Assembly (NCBI GenBank): GCA_023213395.1
Contig: CM041465.1
Coordinates: forward strand, 219,921,741 to 219,985,740
Source: Cycas panzhihuaensis
Taxonomy: Eukaryota; Cycadophyta
DNA length: 64,000 nt
Direction of reading: 5' to 3'
The notes under the pieces are model-generated. The model was not told the DNA's origin, ran no database searches, and worked only from the letters and a program-made list of their open reading frames with translations. Shown here one piece after another: positions 23,401 through 35,400 of this stretch (position 1 is its first letter; every line of letters begins with the position of its first letter). The translations under genes were made by a program, and so were the position numbers.

Positions 23401-23598
23401 CCATTCCAAATCGAGGAAGAGTTGTCTCAAAGGAGTTTGTGTGCCATTTGCAGGTCCCGAACTTGCGTTTCGACGCACGAACGTCCTTTGTGGGTGATTT
23501 CTTTCACTTTCCACTGTAGGTCCCTAGGCACCAAAATCTTTGATCATTTGCCTTGATCTTGTCCAAGCTTAGTTACCCCCCCAAGAGGTGCGATTCCA
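20472..23598 (+). repeat. 5' LTR of Gypsy-1
   Basis: Starts TGTTTCTCGGCTACCGGG and ends GATTCCA, one base before the PBS. It matches 32469-35597 along its whole length (for example TGTTGCATTGTCATCTAGCA in both). The open frames across it (e.g. 23239-23556) are not conserved with a recognisable product. Its first 20 or so bases resemble the Gypsy-2 LTR start, whereas most of the body is different. Confidence 0.85.
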
Positions 23599-23599
23599 T

Positions 23600-23617
23600 T
23601 GGCGACCATACTGGGGA
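23600..23617 (+). other. Primer-binding site of Gypsy-1
   Basis: TGGCGACCATACTGGGGA begins one base after the LTR. Gypsy-2 has the same site with one change (TGGCGACCATACTAGGGA at 45724). TGG at the start fits the CCA end of a tRNA. I do not assign the tRNA. Confidence 0.8.
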
Positions 23618-23848
23618 TTCGCCAGTAGGGGATTAATCTTCTTTCCCTTTTTGTTGGTACTACCTCCTTTTCGATAGCTCTCATCAATTTGTTGGGCAGC
23701 CCCCAACATTTGTCACATTATCTCCTTTTTCTTCCAATTTCTAGGGGCAAAATTGTATATGACAATTTTCTCATCACTTACGAGGCCTTCCTCCTTGTTG
23801 GAAGACTCCTCTTATCGTCCCATTAATTCATCGGATCTCGATTCGACT

Positions 23849-26800
23849 ATGGAAAGATTTCCTTTAGATTGGGCATATCATGCCTATGCTTCTAAATCTC
23901 ATGAGCCATCCACTTCTTTCCAAGGGCCCACCCAAGAGGGTAAGGACCCTATCTTTTACTCGGGTGATCAAGAACACCTACAAGTCTACCACCTCTCCAC
24001 TTGTGAAGTGGAGGCCTTTTCTCCTCTAGAGTTCCACCACCTTGGTGGCGATGTTCATGAGGATCGTCCCATTGAGTCCGCCTTATATGAGGACCCTTCC
24101 ATCTCTTATGATTAGGCGGGCACCCCTCCTGCAGATGTCATGGAAGCCCTTAACCAGTGTTTCCAAGTTGCTAGCTTCCAATCATATTCCAAGTAGTTGG
24201 ATAATATCTTGCGAGGTATCACACTTTCTTCTTACACATTCGCTCTGCCTCACCTGTCTCGTTCGGTCCCCTTACCTACAACGAGGGTACCTCTTATTGT
24301 ATCTTTCTCCCCTTGCGGTCCATGTTCTTTAGGGACCACCCAAGGCATGTCCTCTTCCCAACTTAGGTTGAGCATGCCCCCATCTAGTCAAACAACTACA
24401 CCTCCACCAACTATAGTATATCCACCTCTTGTTAGATCTAGGGGACCCACATATGCCCCTACTTCTAGCTGCATGGGGCCCACCCCCATAAATTTCCAAG
24501 CTCAACCTAGGGATCCTTCCCTTTACGTACCTCAAGGTTATATTTCTCAACCATGGGGGCATAGTAAGGGAAACCCCCTTCCAGTTTATGGGGTCAATCC
24601 TTTGCATTTGTATGGCATCGCACCACCTACGGGCGGCCCATACAGGCAAAACCCAGTCCCACACCCCTCTGTTCCATCCTTCTACGTCATCTCTCATGTT
24701 GTACCTTTGCAAAGAGGGCAAGCGCCCTTCTAAAGCGCCATCTCTCAAGCTCTCTTTCAACAAGAGGCGTTTCCACAAGGGGGGATGGGTCCCTCGTACC
24801 CATCCACTCCGATGCAAATTCCTTCAAACGTGGGATTATCATCTTCTCACCAAACGAGAGGAGGTCCCTATCCTCTTTTGAACCAAGTCTCCCAAGGAGG
24901 ATTTGGTTAACCTTGTCTACCTCTTCCTCCACCTTTTGTTGATCCCATGATCCAACCTAGGGCGTGTCCCTTCGTGGATTATAGATCAACCCCTTTATCC
25001 ATTGAGGCGCTAAGAACCAACTTACTGCCTCACCCTCCCGAGGTTCCCAAATTCGATGGGGCCTCATCCCAAGACCCAATAGAGCACGTTAGAGGATTTT
25101 CCATGGCGTGCATCGATTATTGGGTATACGACCATATCCTGATGAAACTCTTTTCACGGTCTCTTCAAGGTGATGCCTTTAAATGGTTTTATCGCCTTCT
25201 CACACATTCTATCCACTTGTTCTAGTAGCTTATTGACGAATTCGTCAATTATTTTGATGTAGCTTGTCCTTTCGAGAGCGGAATGAAGGCTCTCCTGTCT
25301 CTTAAACAAGGTCACGATGAGATGAATCGTGACTTTGTGAGATGTTTCCATGATCTTCTCCACTCCACCAAGGTAACCTTGCTTGAGGAATTAAAGAGAG
25401 GTCTCTTTGTTAATGCCCTTCGCTTTGAAATCCACAATGAAGTCCTCAAAATGGGGGCGACAACGCGTGATTCTACCATAGCCAAGTGCTTGGCCCTTAA
25501 GGCAATTGAGATCCAAGCGGGTCTCAAGAAGACTCTTAGGTCCTCACAATGGCATGAGGCACCTCCTCCACCCCGTAAAATAAAAGTTCAATAGCCTCCT
25601 AGGTCTTCTTCTTACCCAACAGAAAGGACCTTAAATCCCCTAACCTTCGCTATACTTACTATGAAGGAGCTTAAACTTCAAGCCTATTCATCCCCTACTT
25701 CACATAAACTAGTTCACCAAGCTTCTTAAGCCACACCCCCCAAGGGTGGTAATATCCAATATTCTCAAACGAGGAAGCCTGACTTCTCCTTAGAGAAGAA
25801 ATGGTGTTCCGTTCATGGGGAGTGCTTCCACGAAGATTCACAATGTAGGGCTCAGCACCTTAGGGCCGCCCCGCAACGTGACTTTTCCACTAAATGGGCA
25901 TCTAGGCCCAACCTAGACTAACCCATCCACAAAGATCCTTTTCCCAAACACAGGGAACGTGATCATGACACCCAACAAAACGGTAACTGAAACAAAGGAA
26001 GGTCCCCAAACCCTCGCCCTTTGCAAGCTAAAGGAAAGGGTGTAAGGAACTCTTCCTCTTCCTCTAGTTCTCATAACTACCAAACTCCTTCCCCTTCTCG
26101 ATCCCAACACAAGGGAAAGTGAGTCATTCAAATGCTTGAGACCACACCGTTGTATGCCTTAACTCGGTCCTAAGCAGCTAAAGAGTTGACAAGTGCCTCT
26201 TCTTCCACTTCTCATCTTGATTCTCCTCTGGAAGTCCCTCCTCTAGATATCCCCATGCTTCCCAAGACCATTCGTGTGTGTCCCAGTCGTTACGATTTCC
26301 GAAGGGTGCTTCCCTAACCTATCGCGAAAGGGAAGCCCTTCTCCATCATTGATGAACCTCACATCGTGGCCATGGGGATGTCCATGATGGAGGTCTTGAG
26401 AAGGTGTCCGGAGCAATGCACTCTTCTTCTTGAAGCTCTTGGCCAACAAGATGCTTCCATCCATGCGGTGGGCACCACCTCCCATGGGCCACCTATCATC
26501 TCATTCGATCCTCGAGATCTCTCGTCTCTCAGTGAATGGGAGAAGCTTTTGCATTACCCATTCATAATTTCTGTTGACAACCTTGATTTTATCATAAAGA
26601 GGACCATCGTAGATAATGGCTCCTCAGTTAATGCTATGCCCATCCGCATGCTTAAGGAGCTAGGAATAGTAGCTCTTGAGTTCGTCCCTTGGAAATGCCA
26701 AGGATATGACGGAACCGAGAAGTCCTCCTTAGGGACAGTCTCTCTTTCACTAAGCTTAGGAGGGAAGACCGTTTCTGTAGATGTTGTTGTACTTGATATC

Positions 26801-27250
26801 GATGTAGAGTACAACCTCTTATTGGGCCGACCATGGCTTGACCAAATGGGAGCAATTTGCTCCTCACATTGGGGGCAACTTAAGTTTGTCCACGAAGGAC
26901 GAGTTAAAGTTGTCACCCGTGAGCCTCTATCGTCTCACACTTCTCATCTAGCCTGCCAAGCTATCTTCGATGATGAAGATAGCAATCCTGAGGAGGCTAT
27001 CCCTTCCATGGGGACCCTTTTTCAAGAGATCGACCTTCACCAAAGAGAACCTATGCCTTGTCATGAGCTAAACCTAGTCAGGTTTGCCCCTATTGGTGTG
27101 GGTAATTACAGTTACCTAGTCATCATGGGTGATTTCGAGTTGGATAGTGAGGGCCATGAGCCCCCTCCTCAGCGTGTCACCTTGGTTTCACGCACACCTA
27201 GGGAGAGATCCCAATTGGATATTCCCTCTTCTCTCTCTATTCCACATTAG
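23849..27250 (+). pseudogene. Gypsy-1 gag and protease, one frame with several stops
   Basis: ATG at 23849 aligns with the Gypsy-2 start (MERFPLDWAYHAYAS against MEGYQFD-stop-AYHAMVS). From there to 27250 everything lies in one frame, broken only by nonsense codons (e.g. TAG at 24114, in Gypsy-2 sense). Residues are proline-rich at first, then the retrotransposon gag core: HPPEVPKFDGASSQDP, GDAFKWFYRL, ESGMKALLSLKQGHDEMNRD, LFVNALRFEI. A cysteine/histidine segment WCSVHGECFHEDSQC follows. The protease spans about 26560-26940: TIVDNGSSVNAMP has N where D-T-G would be normal, then VVLDIDVEYNLLLGRPWLDQ. Gag would form the particle; the protease looks impaired. The frame ends shortly after, where RT would start in Gypsy-2. 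Confidence 0.85.
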
Positions 27251-27600
27251 CTCTCGAGCTGCTAGTTCTGAACTAACCATTTCTTTTCCCTTTTCGCCCT
27301 CCCTAAGTGGCTTCATGTAGGCATCTGCATCGACGAGCCACTCATAGAGGTGCTTCTTCTTCAAGCTCTAGGTCCTCACCCAGGACCAGAGCTAGTCCTA
27401 CTCAAATGCAACCTTGCCACGCGATCTGTCACATGTTAGGTCCATTGCACTCATCTGGTTCTGACCAAAACCATTTTACTTATAAGCCTAGCCATACAGG
27501 GCCTACTCTTCGTCATCCATCTCCATGTCTTATGTGACCTGTCCCTACCCCTGTGTAGGCTTGGCACATCGATTCCTCCCTTTTTCCATGCTCCAAAATG
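27251..27600 (+). other. Deletion scar where pol should be
   Basis: In Gypsy-2 the protease is followed by about 3.3 kb of RT, RNase H and integrase. Here only about 350 bases separate the end of the frame from the shared 3' module (AATGAGCCTAAACTACC at 27597, in Gypsy-2 at 52595). A short stretch near 27358 (TCAAGCTCTAGGTCCTCACC) resembles Gypsy-2 near 49280, so the loss probably starts just after that point. Confidence 0.7.
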
Positions 27601-27611
27601 AGCCTAAACTA

Positions 27612-27669
27612 CCACCCTAAGCGCGTCCTCATTCCCCTAAACCACGGGTGGAATGACGGTTTAGAGTGG
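27612..27669 (+). other. Hairpin downstream of the pol position in Gypsy-1
   Basis: Arms CCACCCTAAGCG (27612-27623) and CGGTTTAGAGTGG (27657-27669) pair imperfectly. The loop has ACCACGGGTGGAATG, identical to the loop of the Gypsy-2 hairpin at 52610-52666, although the arms differ in sequence. Confidence 0.65.
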
Positions 27670-28383
27670 CTTTCCTATCTCTACATTTTCTCTTATGGCA
27701 TCTGGTGTTTCCCTCCCAAGGGAAACCTTTCCTCCTTGTTGGACATGTTGGTTCCCACAACTTCCGAGTTCGGAAATGCACTCTAACTAGGACTTCATGC
27801 TTGAGTACTTGTACTTTCTCTCTTCACCAGTGCTTCCTTTGCATATTCGCTATGCTCCGTTGACAGATATACATGACTCTCCATCTCTTAGCCTCACACG
27901 TGCCTATCACCTACACTCATGGTGGTCATGTCTACCCACTATGAGTATGACCTTGCATGAAAGGAAGTGTAGGCATCATCCAAATAATCCAATAACAAAA
28001 ACCATATAATAACCAACTAAATTATCATAAGGTATAGCTCCTTGTGCACCCGTGCACCTATATCTACATACATACAAATATATAAACAAAACATATAGTA
28101 AATGCATCATCATACACCATTATACATCATCATACACTATCATCATGGATCAAATGGGGTGCCAATGGCCCCCATCTATATACATAAAGAATCATATCAT
28201 ACAAAATAATATAGTACATCATCCGCGGGAAGCTGGAATCCTTTTAGGGAGGAGTACAATCATGTGGCAACATATGGCGACTCCCTGGAGGTCCGGTACT
28301 TTCCTGATCAAAACTAGCCATAGCCTGCTCCTCAGCGCTCCTGTGCTCAAGGAGTGTCATCTCTTAGCTGGCACGATCCCTCC
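27670..28383. other. Gypsy-1 spacer between the hairpin and the antisense frame
   Basis: No product recognised. AT-rich short repeats of CATCATACAC type occur near 28107-28145. Confidence 0.45.
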
Positions 28384-30325
28384 CTAGGAGACCACATGCC
28401 TCTTAGGCTCCTCCTGCGCCTCTTTGAGCTCCCAGCCTCGCTCCCCTCGTCTCGAGGCCTCATCGGGGTCGTTGCCATCGTCTAGGTCTAAGTCCTACTC
28501 CGTGATGACCTCACTGCCATATGCTCCACCAGTTGATTGTATCGCACATGGATACGATCCCTCTCTCCCTACACCCCTCTGAGTCTTTTGTCCACTCCTC
28601 AGAGTCTCTCCTCTAGCATGGCTATCCTAATGCAATCCTCTATATCGCCGCCCATTGCTCCTCTGCCTTGAGCCTCTAATACCTAGACCCGGCCTTGTAG
28701 GGTATCCCTCTTTGCAACTACCTGGTCCCTCTTTGTGTGAATCCTGTCTAGCTACCCCTGTAGTTGTCCCACCCTCGCCTGGTGCTCCTGGGACTCCGCT
28801 ACCCATATGTCCCTGGCCCTGATCAGTGGGGTAAATACTGCTGTGTGTGCCCCCGCTGATCGTGGCTCCTCTCCAGCCTTGATGGGAGGTTGCCCCTTCG
28901 CGTAGACCTGGGAGAATATCTCCTAGACTACCGCCTCTATCAACCTCCTAATCTCTGCTGCTCTTGCCAAGCCAAACACACCACATATCAGTCTATACAT
29001 CCATGTATATATCAAATCCCAAAACCAAATCAAAACAAGCCATCTAAATACCTAGTGGTTGAAAGATGACAGGAAAACATAGTATCTCACCTCCTGGGAT
29101 GGTCAACTCCCCAACTTGGACGACCACCTCCTCCTTGGGAGCTCCCTCGGCCGCTAGTACCTCCTCCTCCTTGGGTACCACCTCGCCTACGGCTTGGCCT
29201 GTCGAGGCATCTCCTCCTCCCTTTGCTGCTACTGCTACCACCACTGCCACCGCCTGAGCTTTGCCTACCACCCTTAGTCTGCAGGCGGTGTGCAGGTGGT
29301 CTACACTCCTACAACTCCAGGGGACTGCCTCTCCCGTAGCTCACAGAGGCCCTGCCTCACCTCTTGTGGTCCTTGATGGACTCGCCTCACCACTTGCCAC
29401 TCCCGATGGGCCTGCCCCATTGCCTCCACACCTCTATCATCATCATCTCCGTCTCTAGGACCACCTCTTGTTCCTCCTGCCTCATCATCTCTATCCCACC
29501 TCACTCCTTTGTATGGGTTCGCTGTGTAGTCTACTAGAGTGAGGAGGTCTAACGATGTCGTCTCCATCGATCATCTGATGTGTGCCTGGTCCTTGGTCCC
29601 CCTAAACTGAGTCTACCACCTGTGCACCATAGGAGCTCGTGTCGAGATAGGGGGTGGTACTCATAGTGGTACTACCACCCCAAAATAGTAAAAAAACAAG
29701 CACTGTAGCAACATGCAATAAGAGAATCCTCCCCTTCCTGTGACCCTGATGACATCTAACTAGGTGACCACATTCGCCACTATTAGGGTGGCCTAATCCA
29801 GTCTCTCTCTGGCCTTGCACCTCCTGACCGTCTCCATCCATCTACCGGGTATGTCTCTGTAGTTCTATTTCTGGGAGATCCAGAACAGAATGCCCAATGT
29901 GATCAACTTCTTCACCCAAGAAATCCATGACATAACCATAGTCTGGATTGATATCCCACGTCTGTCCTACTTGTCCTGGCCAGTGAAAAACGTGGCTGCC
30001 TCCCTATATGCAACGTCATTGCTAGGTAATGTCCCTAGCGATGTTAACGCTCTCCCTGCTGGTATGCCCATGATCCTTCGAAGGTCTCCTAGTGTGATGG
30101 TAGCATCCCCCACTTGGGGAAGGTGGAAGACATGCCACTTGCAGTCCCAATGGGAGACTATGTTTACTAAGAGGCACTGATTCGATGTGTTATGTGGCAT
30201 CCTAATAATCTTTAGTAGTTCACATCACCCCAATGTCTGTCTATCTCCCTGTGTCATCATCTCAATGAAGCTCATCATCATAATCCCTATGTTTTCGTAG
30301 TTGTCTACCACGATAACCGCCTGCA
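28384..30325 (-). pseudogene. Antisense PMD-like reading frame of Gypsy-1
   Basis: Runs opposite to gag. From about 30325: AVIVVDNYENIG, then HVFHLPQVGDATITLGDLRR-IMG, which fits the plant mobile domain pattern (FHLP-G-x-TITL-DV-x-x-LLGLP). Next come a helical middle part, VHRW-TQFRGTKDQAHIR, LLTLVDYTANPYKGVRWDRD, an acidic DGDDDDR stretch, and a charged C-terminal region (about 28560-28960) that looks coiled-coil. A stop TAG near 28384 ends it. An acceptor-like TTTTGCAG lies at its upstream end, so a separate 5' exon is possible. Several stops interrupt it. PMD proteins are known from plant transposons and from host silencing factors; the role of this copy is unknown. Confidence 0.6.
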
Positions 30326-31573
30326 AAAGCACCCAACAACTAGTTAGAATACTCTACACTTTGCCTGCCTGCCTTCAAGTTGCCTCTCCTCCTCTCTAGG
30401 CTAAGTTTGGTACCTTTTTGGGCCCCTTTTCTTCTTTTTTCTGGTTGTTGCTCCACGTTAAACTCTGCGATCTGCTTGCGGTTTAGTGCAGACTCGGCGA
30501 GATGTCATTGTGATCTCAGCAGCCCCGTGGCGAATTCCATGGCACCATGATTTTTGCTGTGGGGCCACCCATAGCCCCCATAAAAAGGAAGAGGAAATGC
30601 TCAAAAACCAAACTTTATTTTGCCTAAGTGGACCACAATCAGGCCCATTAGGACTAGGGCTACCTAATGCCCTGGTCCTCCCCCTCTTTCAACCCAAATT
30701 GGGCTCTATAGGGTCCCAGTTTGTCCTTAAGGGGGCAAAAAAACACTTCAAAATATATAAAATAGACATTAAACTAAATGGAAGAAATAGAGTAGGTAGG
30801 GAACGATCCTTGTTGGATGCATACAGCTATCGCCATCTCGTCATCTCGATCTCGTCGGTTGTCTCCTCATCCCTATCTGATAGTTTGATATCGCTCTGCG
30901 TGCTTCCAAAGTCAGGTGGCACTTCATTGCGTAAGGGAAAAGGGCTCTAGATCAATCGTGAGCCTGTAAAAATGAATTTCATTTTCGCCGAATTTCCGTT
31001 ATATAGGCGGGGGCCTCGATGGGCACTTCCTCCTTTTCTTCCATCATGACAGCAACTACAACCACCTCTTTTCCCACATCACCTTTGCTTTCTGGGTCCA
31101 TCCCCATTTCACCTCCATGGCCTCTATTTTTCTCCTCTATGGTACATTTGTGATGATCTCTTCAGTCTTCAACAGACCCCTTCTATCTCAATTTTTGCAC
31201 ATTTCAAAACATACCCATGTTTATACTCTTTTGGCCTGTTTCACCACCCCAAGTCCATTTTTGCTACCCATTTGAGCCTTTGGGGTTCCCAGAGGAAGAA
31301 CTTCCCTCATTCTGGACCTTGTTGAGGCCCTTTTAGTGACCTTTGGGACCCTGAAGGGGCCCTTTTTACTGTCGTTTCCTTCCTCTCCATCGGGTTGGTC
31401 TCCTCATTCTTGGGTAGCCTCCTTCTAGGGCTCTCTTGTCCTACAGGGTCCTTATTTATAGCCTCTCGAGTTCTTTGTAGCCTCAGCACTACCTCTCACG
31501 TCCTTCTTTGCTCGTCTACCCTATCATCAGTCTTCTTGTTCGTCCGTCTCACTGAGATCCTCATTTCCATACT
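30326..31573. other. Spacer between the antisense frame and the second RNase H
   Basis: No product is assigned. On the minus strand 30820-30930 reads LRNEVPPDFGSTQSDIKLSD, and Gypsy-2 at 55640-55740 can be aligned to it, so a 5' exon or promoter of the antisense frame may be here; this is weakly supported. Confidence 0.35.
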
Positions 31574-31970
31574 ATGGCATTACTCATCTTCACTGATGGT
31601 GGATGTCATGGTAACCCAGGCCCTTCCACCGCCACATGGATCCTTTGTGACCCCTCTGGATACATGCGTTCTAGGGTCTTCCTTCTCGAAGCCACTAATA
31701 ACGAAGTTGAATACACAATCGTTATTGAAGCTCTTACCGATGCACTCCGCTTCTTGTGACTCTCAAGTTATGGTGTCTCATCTCAACCAGGTCTACCAGG
31801 TGCATTGCCCATGCCTGAGAGCCCTCATCTCGACTGCTAGGTCCCTTTTATCTCATTTCTCTTCCGTTGATATTTGACATATCCCTCGAGACTGCAACCT
31901 TGAGGCAAACCTCCTCGTCCATCTCATCCTCAAGCGTCGTCTCCCTCTCCTCGATGATCCCCCTTGAGGA
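31574..31970 (+). pseudogene. Additional (archaeal-type) RNase H of Gypsy-1
   Basis: Begins MALLIFTDGGCHGNPGP, the classic start of an RNase HI-like domain with its first catalytic aspartate. FLLEATNNEVEYTIVIEALTDALRF carries the helix with the catalytic glutamate. A 22-bp deletion relative to Gypsy-2 then shifts the frame; after it DSQVMVSHLNQVYQVHCPCL and HIPRDCNLEAN continue the domain, the latter with the D/N-x-x-A-D-type C-terminal motif weakened to EAN. An extra RNase H of this kind is known in the Tat lineage of plant Gypsy elements. Here it is separate from pol and lies close to the 3' LTR. Broken by the frameshift. Confidence 0.75.
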
Positions 31971-32455
31971 ACCTGTCCGGTCGTCTAGCCACCCAGGTTC
32001 TGGGCCATCCCATTCTCCCATCTTGTGATTCGTTCGTACCTCTGAAAGCTGGTAACTAATGAGGTTAAACTATGGTAACTATCAGGTTTGTTCTCTTCAC
32101 CCTACCATTCGTACTGCTTCCGGTACAGAGTCGTTATTATTCTATCTCTCCTATCTACATAACATCTCATTCATGGCACCTGTTTGATCATGTTTGTGAT
32201 TATCACCACTATTTATTTTACACTCATACAATGGGGGCATCCCCCCATCTGTTCTCACTTTCAGTTGACTTTAGGGCGACGTATAGGTAGCCCCTATGTT
32301 GTCTCTCCCTCGTCTCCCTGTCCACGTGTCTTGCCACAACACTCACCGTCATCCTTGGCTCACACCATTGTTATATTTGTTGTATATATGTATTGCTAAT
32401 ATTTTGTTGCCAGCATTCACCATCGTAGTACACTTTTGAGTAGCGAGGCTCTTCT
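31971..32455 (+). other. Gypsy-1 3' untranslated stretch
   Basis: No coding sequence. Its last 60 bases (CAGCATTCACCATC to the polypurine tract) match those before the Gypsy-2 3' LTR. Confidence 0.6.
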
Positions 32456-32468
32456 ACCAAGGGGGTAG
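32456..32468 (+). other. Polypurine tract of Gypsy-1
   Basis: ACCAAGGGGGTAG immediately precedes the TG of the 3' LTR; Gypsy-2 has ACCCAGGGGGCAG in the same place. Confidence 0.75.
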
Positions 32469-35400
32469 TGTTTTCTGGCTACTGGGAATGGGCATGGGCA
32501 AGTTGACTTAGGTAAGTGCAGGTACACTTCTATCCTTACTCTTGTTAGTTCTGAAAAGGTTGATTGAAGTACTTCATCTATGTTGCATGATGACTGACTC
32601 ACTGCACGACCACTATGCATTCATTACTTAGCTATATTACATTACAACACTTTTTCAGCCTATGACAATCTAGGGATACATATCCCATGGTGTTCTACAA
32701 CCCTCCTCCTTGCCTCCACAATGCTCCCAGGTATCGTTTGGCTCTCGTAGCCTAATCACATCACCCGTCAACGCATCCTGATCCTTGGCACCCCATCTAG
32801 GCTTGGTTGTCATCTTGCATGCATTTGTTGTCTTCTTAGAGAACCTTTTTCCTTCATTACTTATCTGTAGTGACCTCCTTGAGCCCCACAACTCCTTTCT
32901 GCCACCTAGGCAGAGTACCATGCTTCTTTGGGCTTATGTTTCCCCTCTTTTGGAGCTTACAGGCTCCTCTTCCTTTGCTTTTCTTTTTGTTTCTATCGCA
33001 CTGTGTTAAACTTTGGAGTACCATTGCAAACTTCACGGTACCACTAAGTTTACTGCGGGGCAATTGTTAGCAATTATTTTTTAAAATCTGCCATGACTAA
33101 TTTTGCATTTATTACGAAATTGCCATGTGGCAATGACTTATTCCTAGCCTAGGTCAAACCCTAATCGCTCAATTGAGCTAGGGTTGGGTTTGAAAACCCA
33201 AAAACAACCTCATTTCCTCTCTCTCTCACTCATTTTTTCTACTACTTCTCCAAAAAATACCCTGCAATAAGACAGAATCTGCTACATCAACTTCTCAGCC
33301 AGCTACCAGCCTTTTGCAACCCTAGACAGGCAGTTGCAGGCCTACAACATGGCTAGCCAAGGAAAGATCATGCTCCAAATGTTCTATCAAGTGCCGACTA
33401 TCCTCTTCACTCTAGTTTTCTTCTAACTTATTGCTCTATTGGGGTTTCCACCTGCAAACCTCACAGGTTTAGCTGCTCTACCCCATTCCATAGGTGGATC
33501 TGCCTTAGATCTACCCACAATAGGTATATCTAAGTCAGTACTTTGCTTTCCTTCCTTTAAGAAACACGAATATTATTTGTCAATACTCTTGTAGCATTTT
33601 TTCTCTTCCTTTCTACTGTAAATGGGAGGCAAACCCTCCTCTTCTTGCCTGTTTTGTTTCTTCTTTTAGCTCTTTTCTAGTTTCTTCAAGGAGGTAGCAA
33701 GGAAGAGGCACTTACGGAGAGTGAAAGGAGCAAAGGCGGGGTTCCGTACCTAGCAATCCTTCTCCTTAAGGGCAGCCCCCTTCTCTCCTCACCTCTTCCT
33801 TATTCGTACCTCCCTTGAGTTCCCAAAGGGCTGTCTGAAGGTAGATCATCGCTAGCAGCGGCGTAGGCAGTGCATTGCTGTGCTCGCTACTAGCCCAACA
33901 GATCCTACACAGGTGGGGTTTCAACCCCCACTCCATACACCTCTTGATCAGTTGAGTTGAGCCTTGTAGAACTTGCAAAAGTTGCATGTTGCAGCTTTTG
34001 CAACTTTGACAACATTTGCAATATTATTTGCCATTTCTTTGCTTGCATTTCAAAAGTTTGTTGTACTTGTCTTTCTTCTCATCCTGGTACTTGGGGGTAG
34101 CATGGAGCACCTCTGATTTGGAAGGTTAGCCATTCTGAGGCTAGCGATCCCCCTTCTCTCTCCTTCCCCCTTTTCCCACATTGTGTGCTAAATTATATAT
34201 AAAATACAAAAGAGCGATATTGGTGGTGAACATATTTCCTTTTAGTTGAGATAGTTGTGTTACGTCACTTTCTATATTACATATCTATCCTGCATATGTT
34301 TGGCACCCCTTGGGAAAGGGCAAACCTCGTTTGGTTGCAGGTTTCCTTGTTGCGTTTGAGAAAAGAGAGCTCTATTTCGGGTACATTCCCCTCCTTCCAA
34401 CGGTTTCCTTTTTTCACTTTCAAAGTTGTAAATTAAATTTGTAGTTATCTTTATATTTCTTTGTACTATATGTCCTTTTTTCTTTTTGATTTCAGGGGAA
34501 GGTAAAGGAGCCCTACTCATCTTTGCCGGTCCTCTTTCCGTTGCACCATTTGCGGTTGGAAAATGACAAGAATCGCAAGCATAGCAAGGGTAGTGCTACT
34601 TCGGCCACTGTACTCTGGGTACGCCTCTCCTTTCCTAGCTTTCCTTATTTACTTTCCTCCCCTTAATTGAACGTTATTTGGTGAAAAATAAAAGAAAAAG
34701 GATTAGCATAGGTCTCTCGCACTTCACTTGCTTGCTTGTTTCTTTGTAAAGCACATATAATGGAAACATATGTATTTGCATGCCTACATCTCTCCCATCT
34801 TGTTGCATTGTCATCTAGCAACCTTGCATCCTTTGCACGTGCTTTGTGCCATATAGCGATCTCTTATAATCTCCCTTTCTTGCATTCAAAAGACAAAGAG
34901 AGAAACATTATATGTATAGGTAAATGAGAGAGAGAGCTTTATACTACTTTCTTGCTTTAAAAATAATATTTTTAGCATAAGGAGCCAACATTGTTATACA
35001 CACCACACCTTTATTTTGCATCTCTTTACCTTGCACTAAATAAACACAAATGTAAAGACAACCTCTTTCGTGGTTTCGCCATTCCTAAGATCCTCCTAGT
35101 CTTGGCACCTTGAGGGCACCCTCTCTCAAAGCCATTTACTTTCCTTTCTCCGCTTCTTTTGGTTAAAATTCCTTAGTTTGGCCTTTAGGTTAACATCCAT
35201 CCCGTGGGTCTAGGCATCCTCTTGACCACCTACATGTGTGTGCCTTTTCTTCTTTCCTACTGAAAGTTATTCCTCTCATGCCCCTTCCATGTGAGGAGCC
35301 ATTCCCTTGCTCTTTTTTTCTCCCTCCTTCAGCCATCCAAGGACGGGATGGCCCCTTTTTGAGGTTACTCATGAAACTGAGGAGATCCCTCGTCTACCTG

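Noticed and set aside
24329-24817. 162-residue minus-strand open frame across Gypsy-1 gag
   Set aside because: Antisense of the proline-rich gag region, not conserved as a frame in Gypsy-2.
29044-29460. + strand proline/alanine/threonine-rich frames as a cell-wall or mucin-like protein
   Set aside because: They are the complement of the acidic/glycine-rich part of the antisense PMD-like frame.
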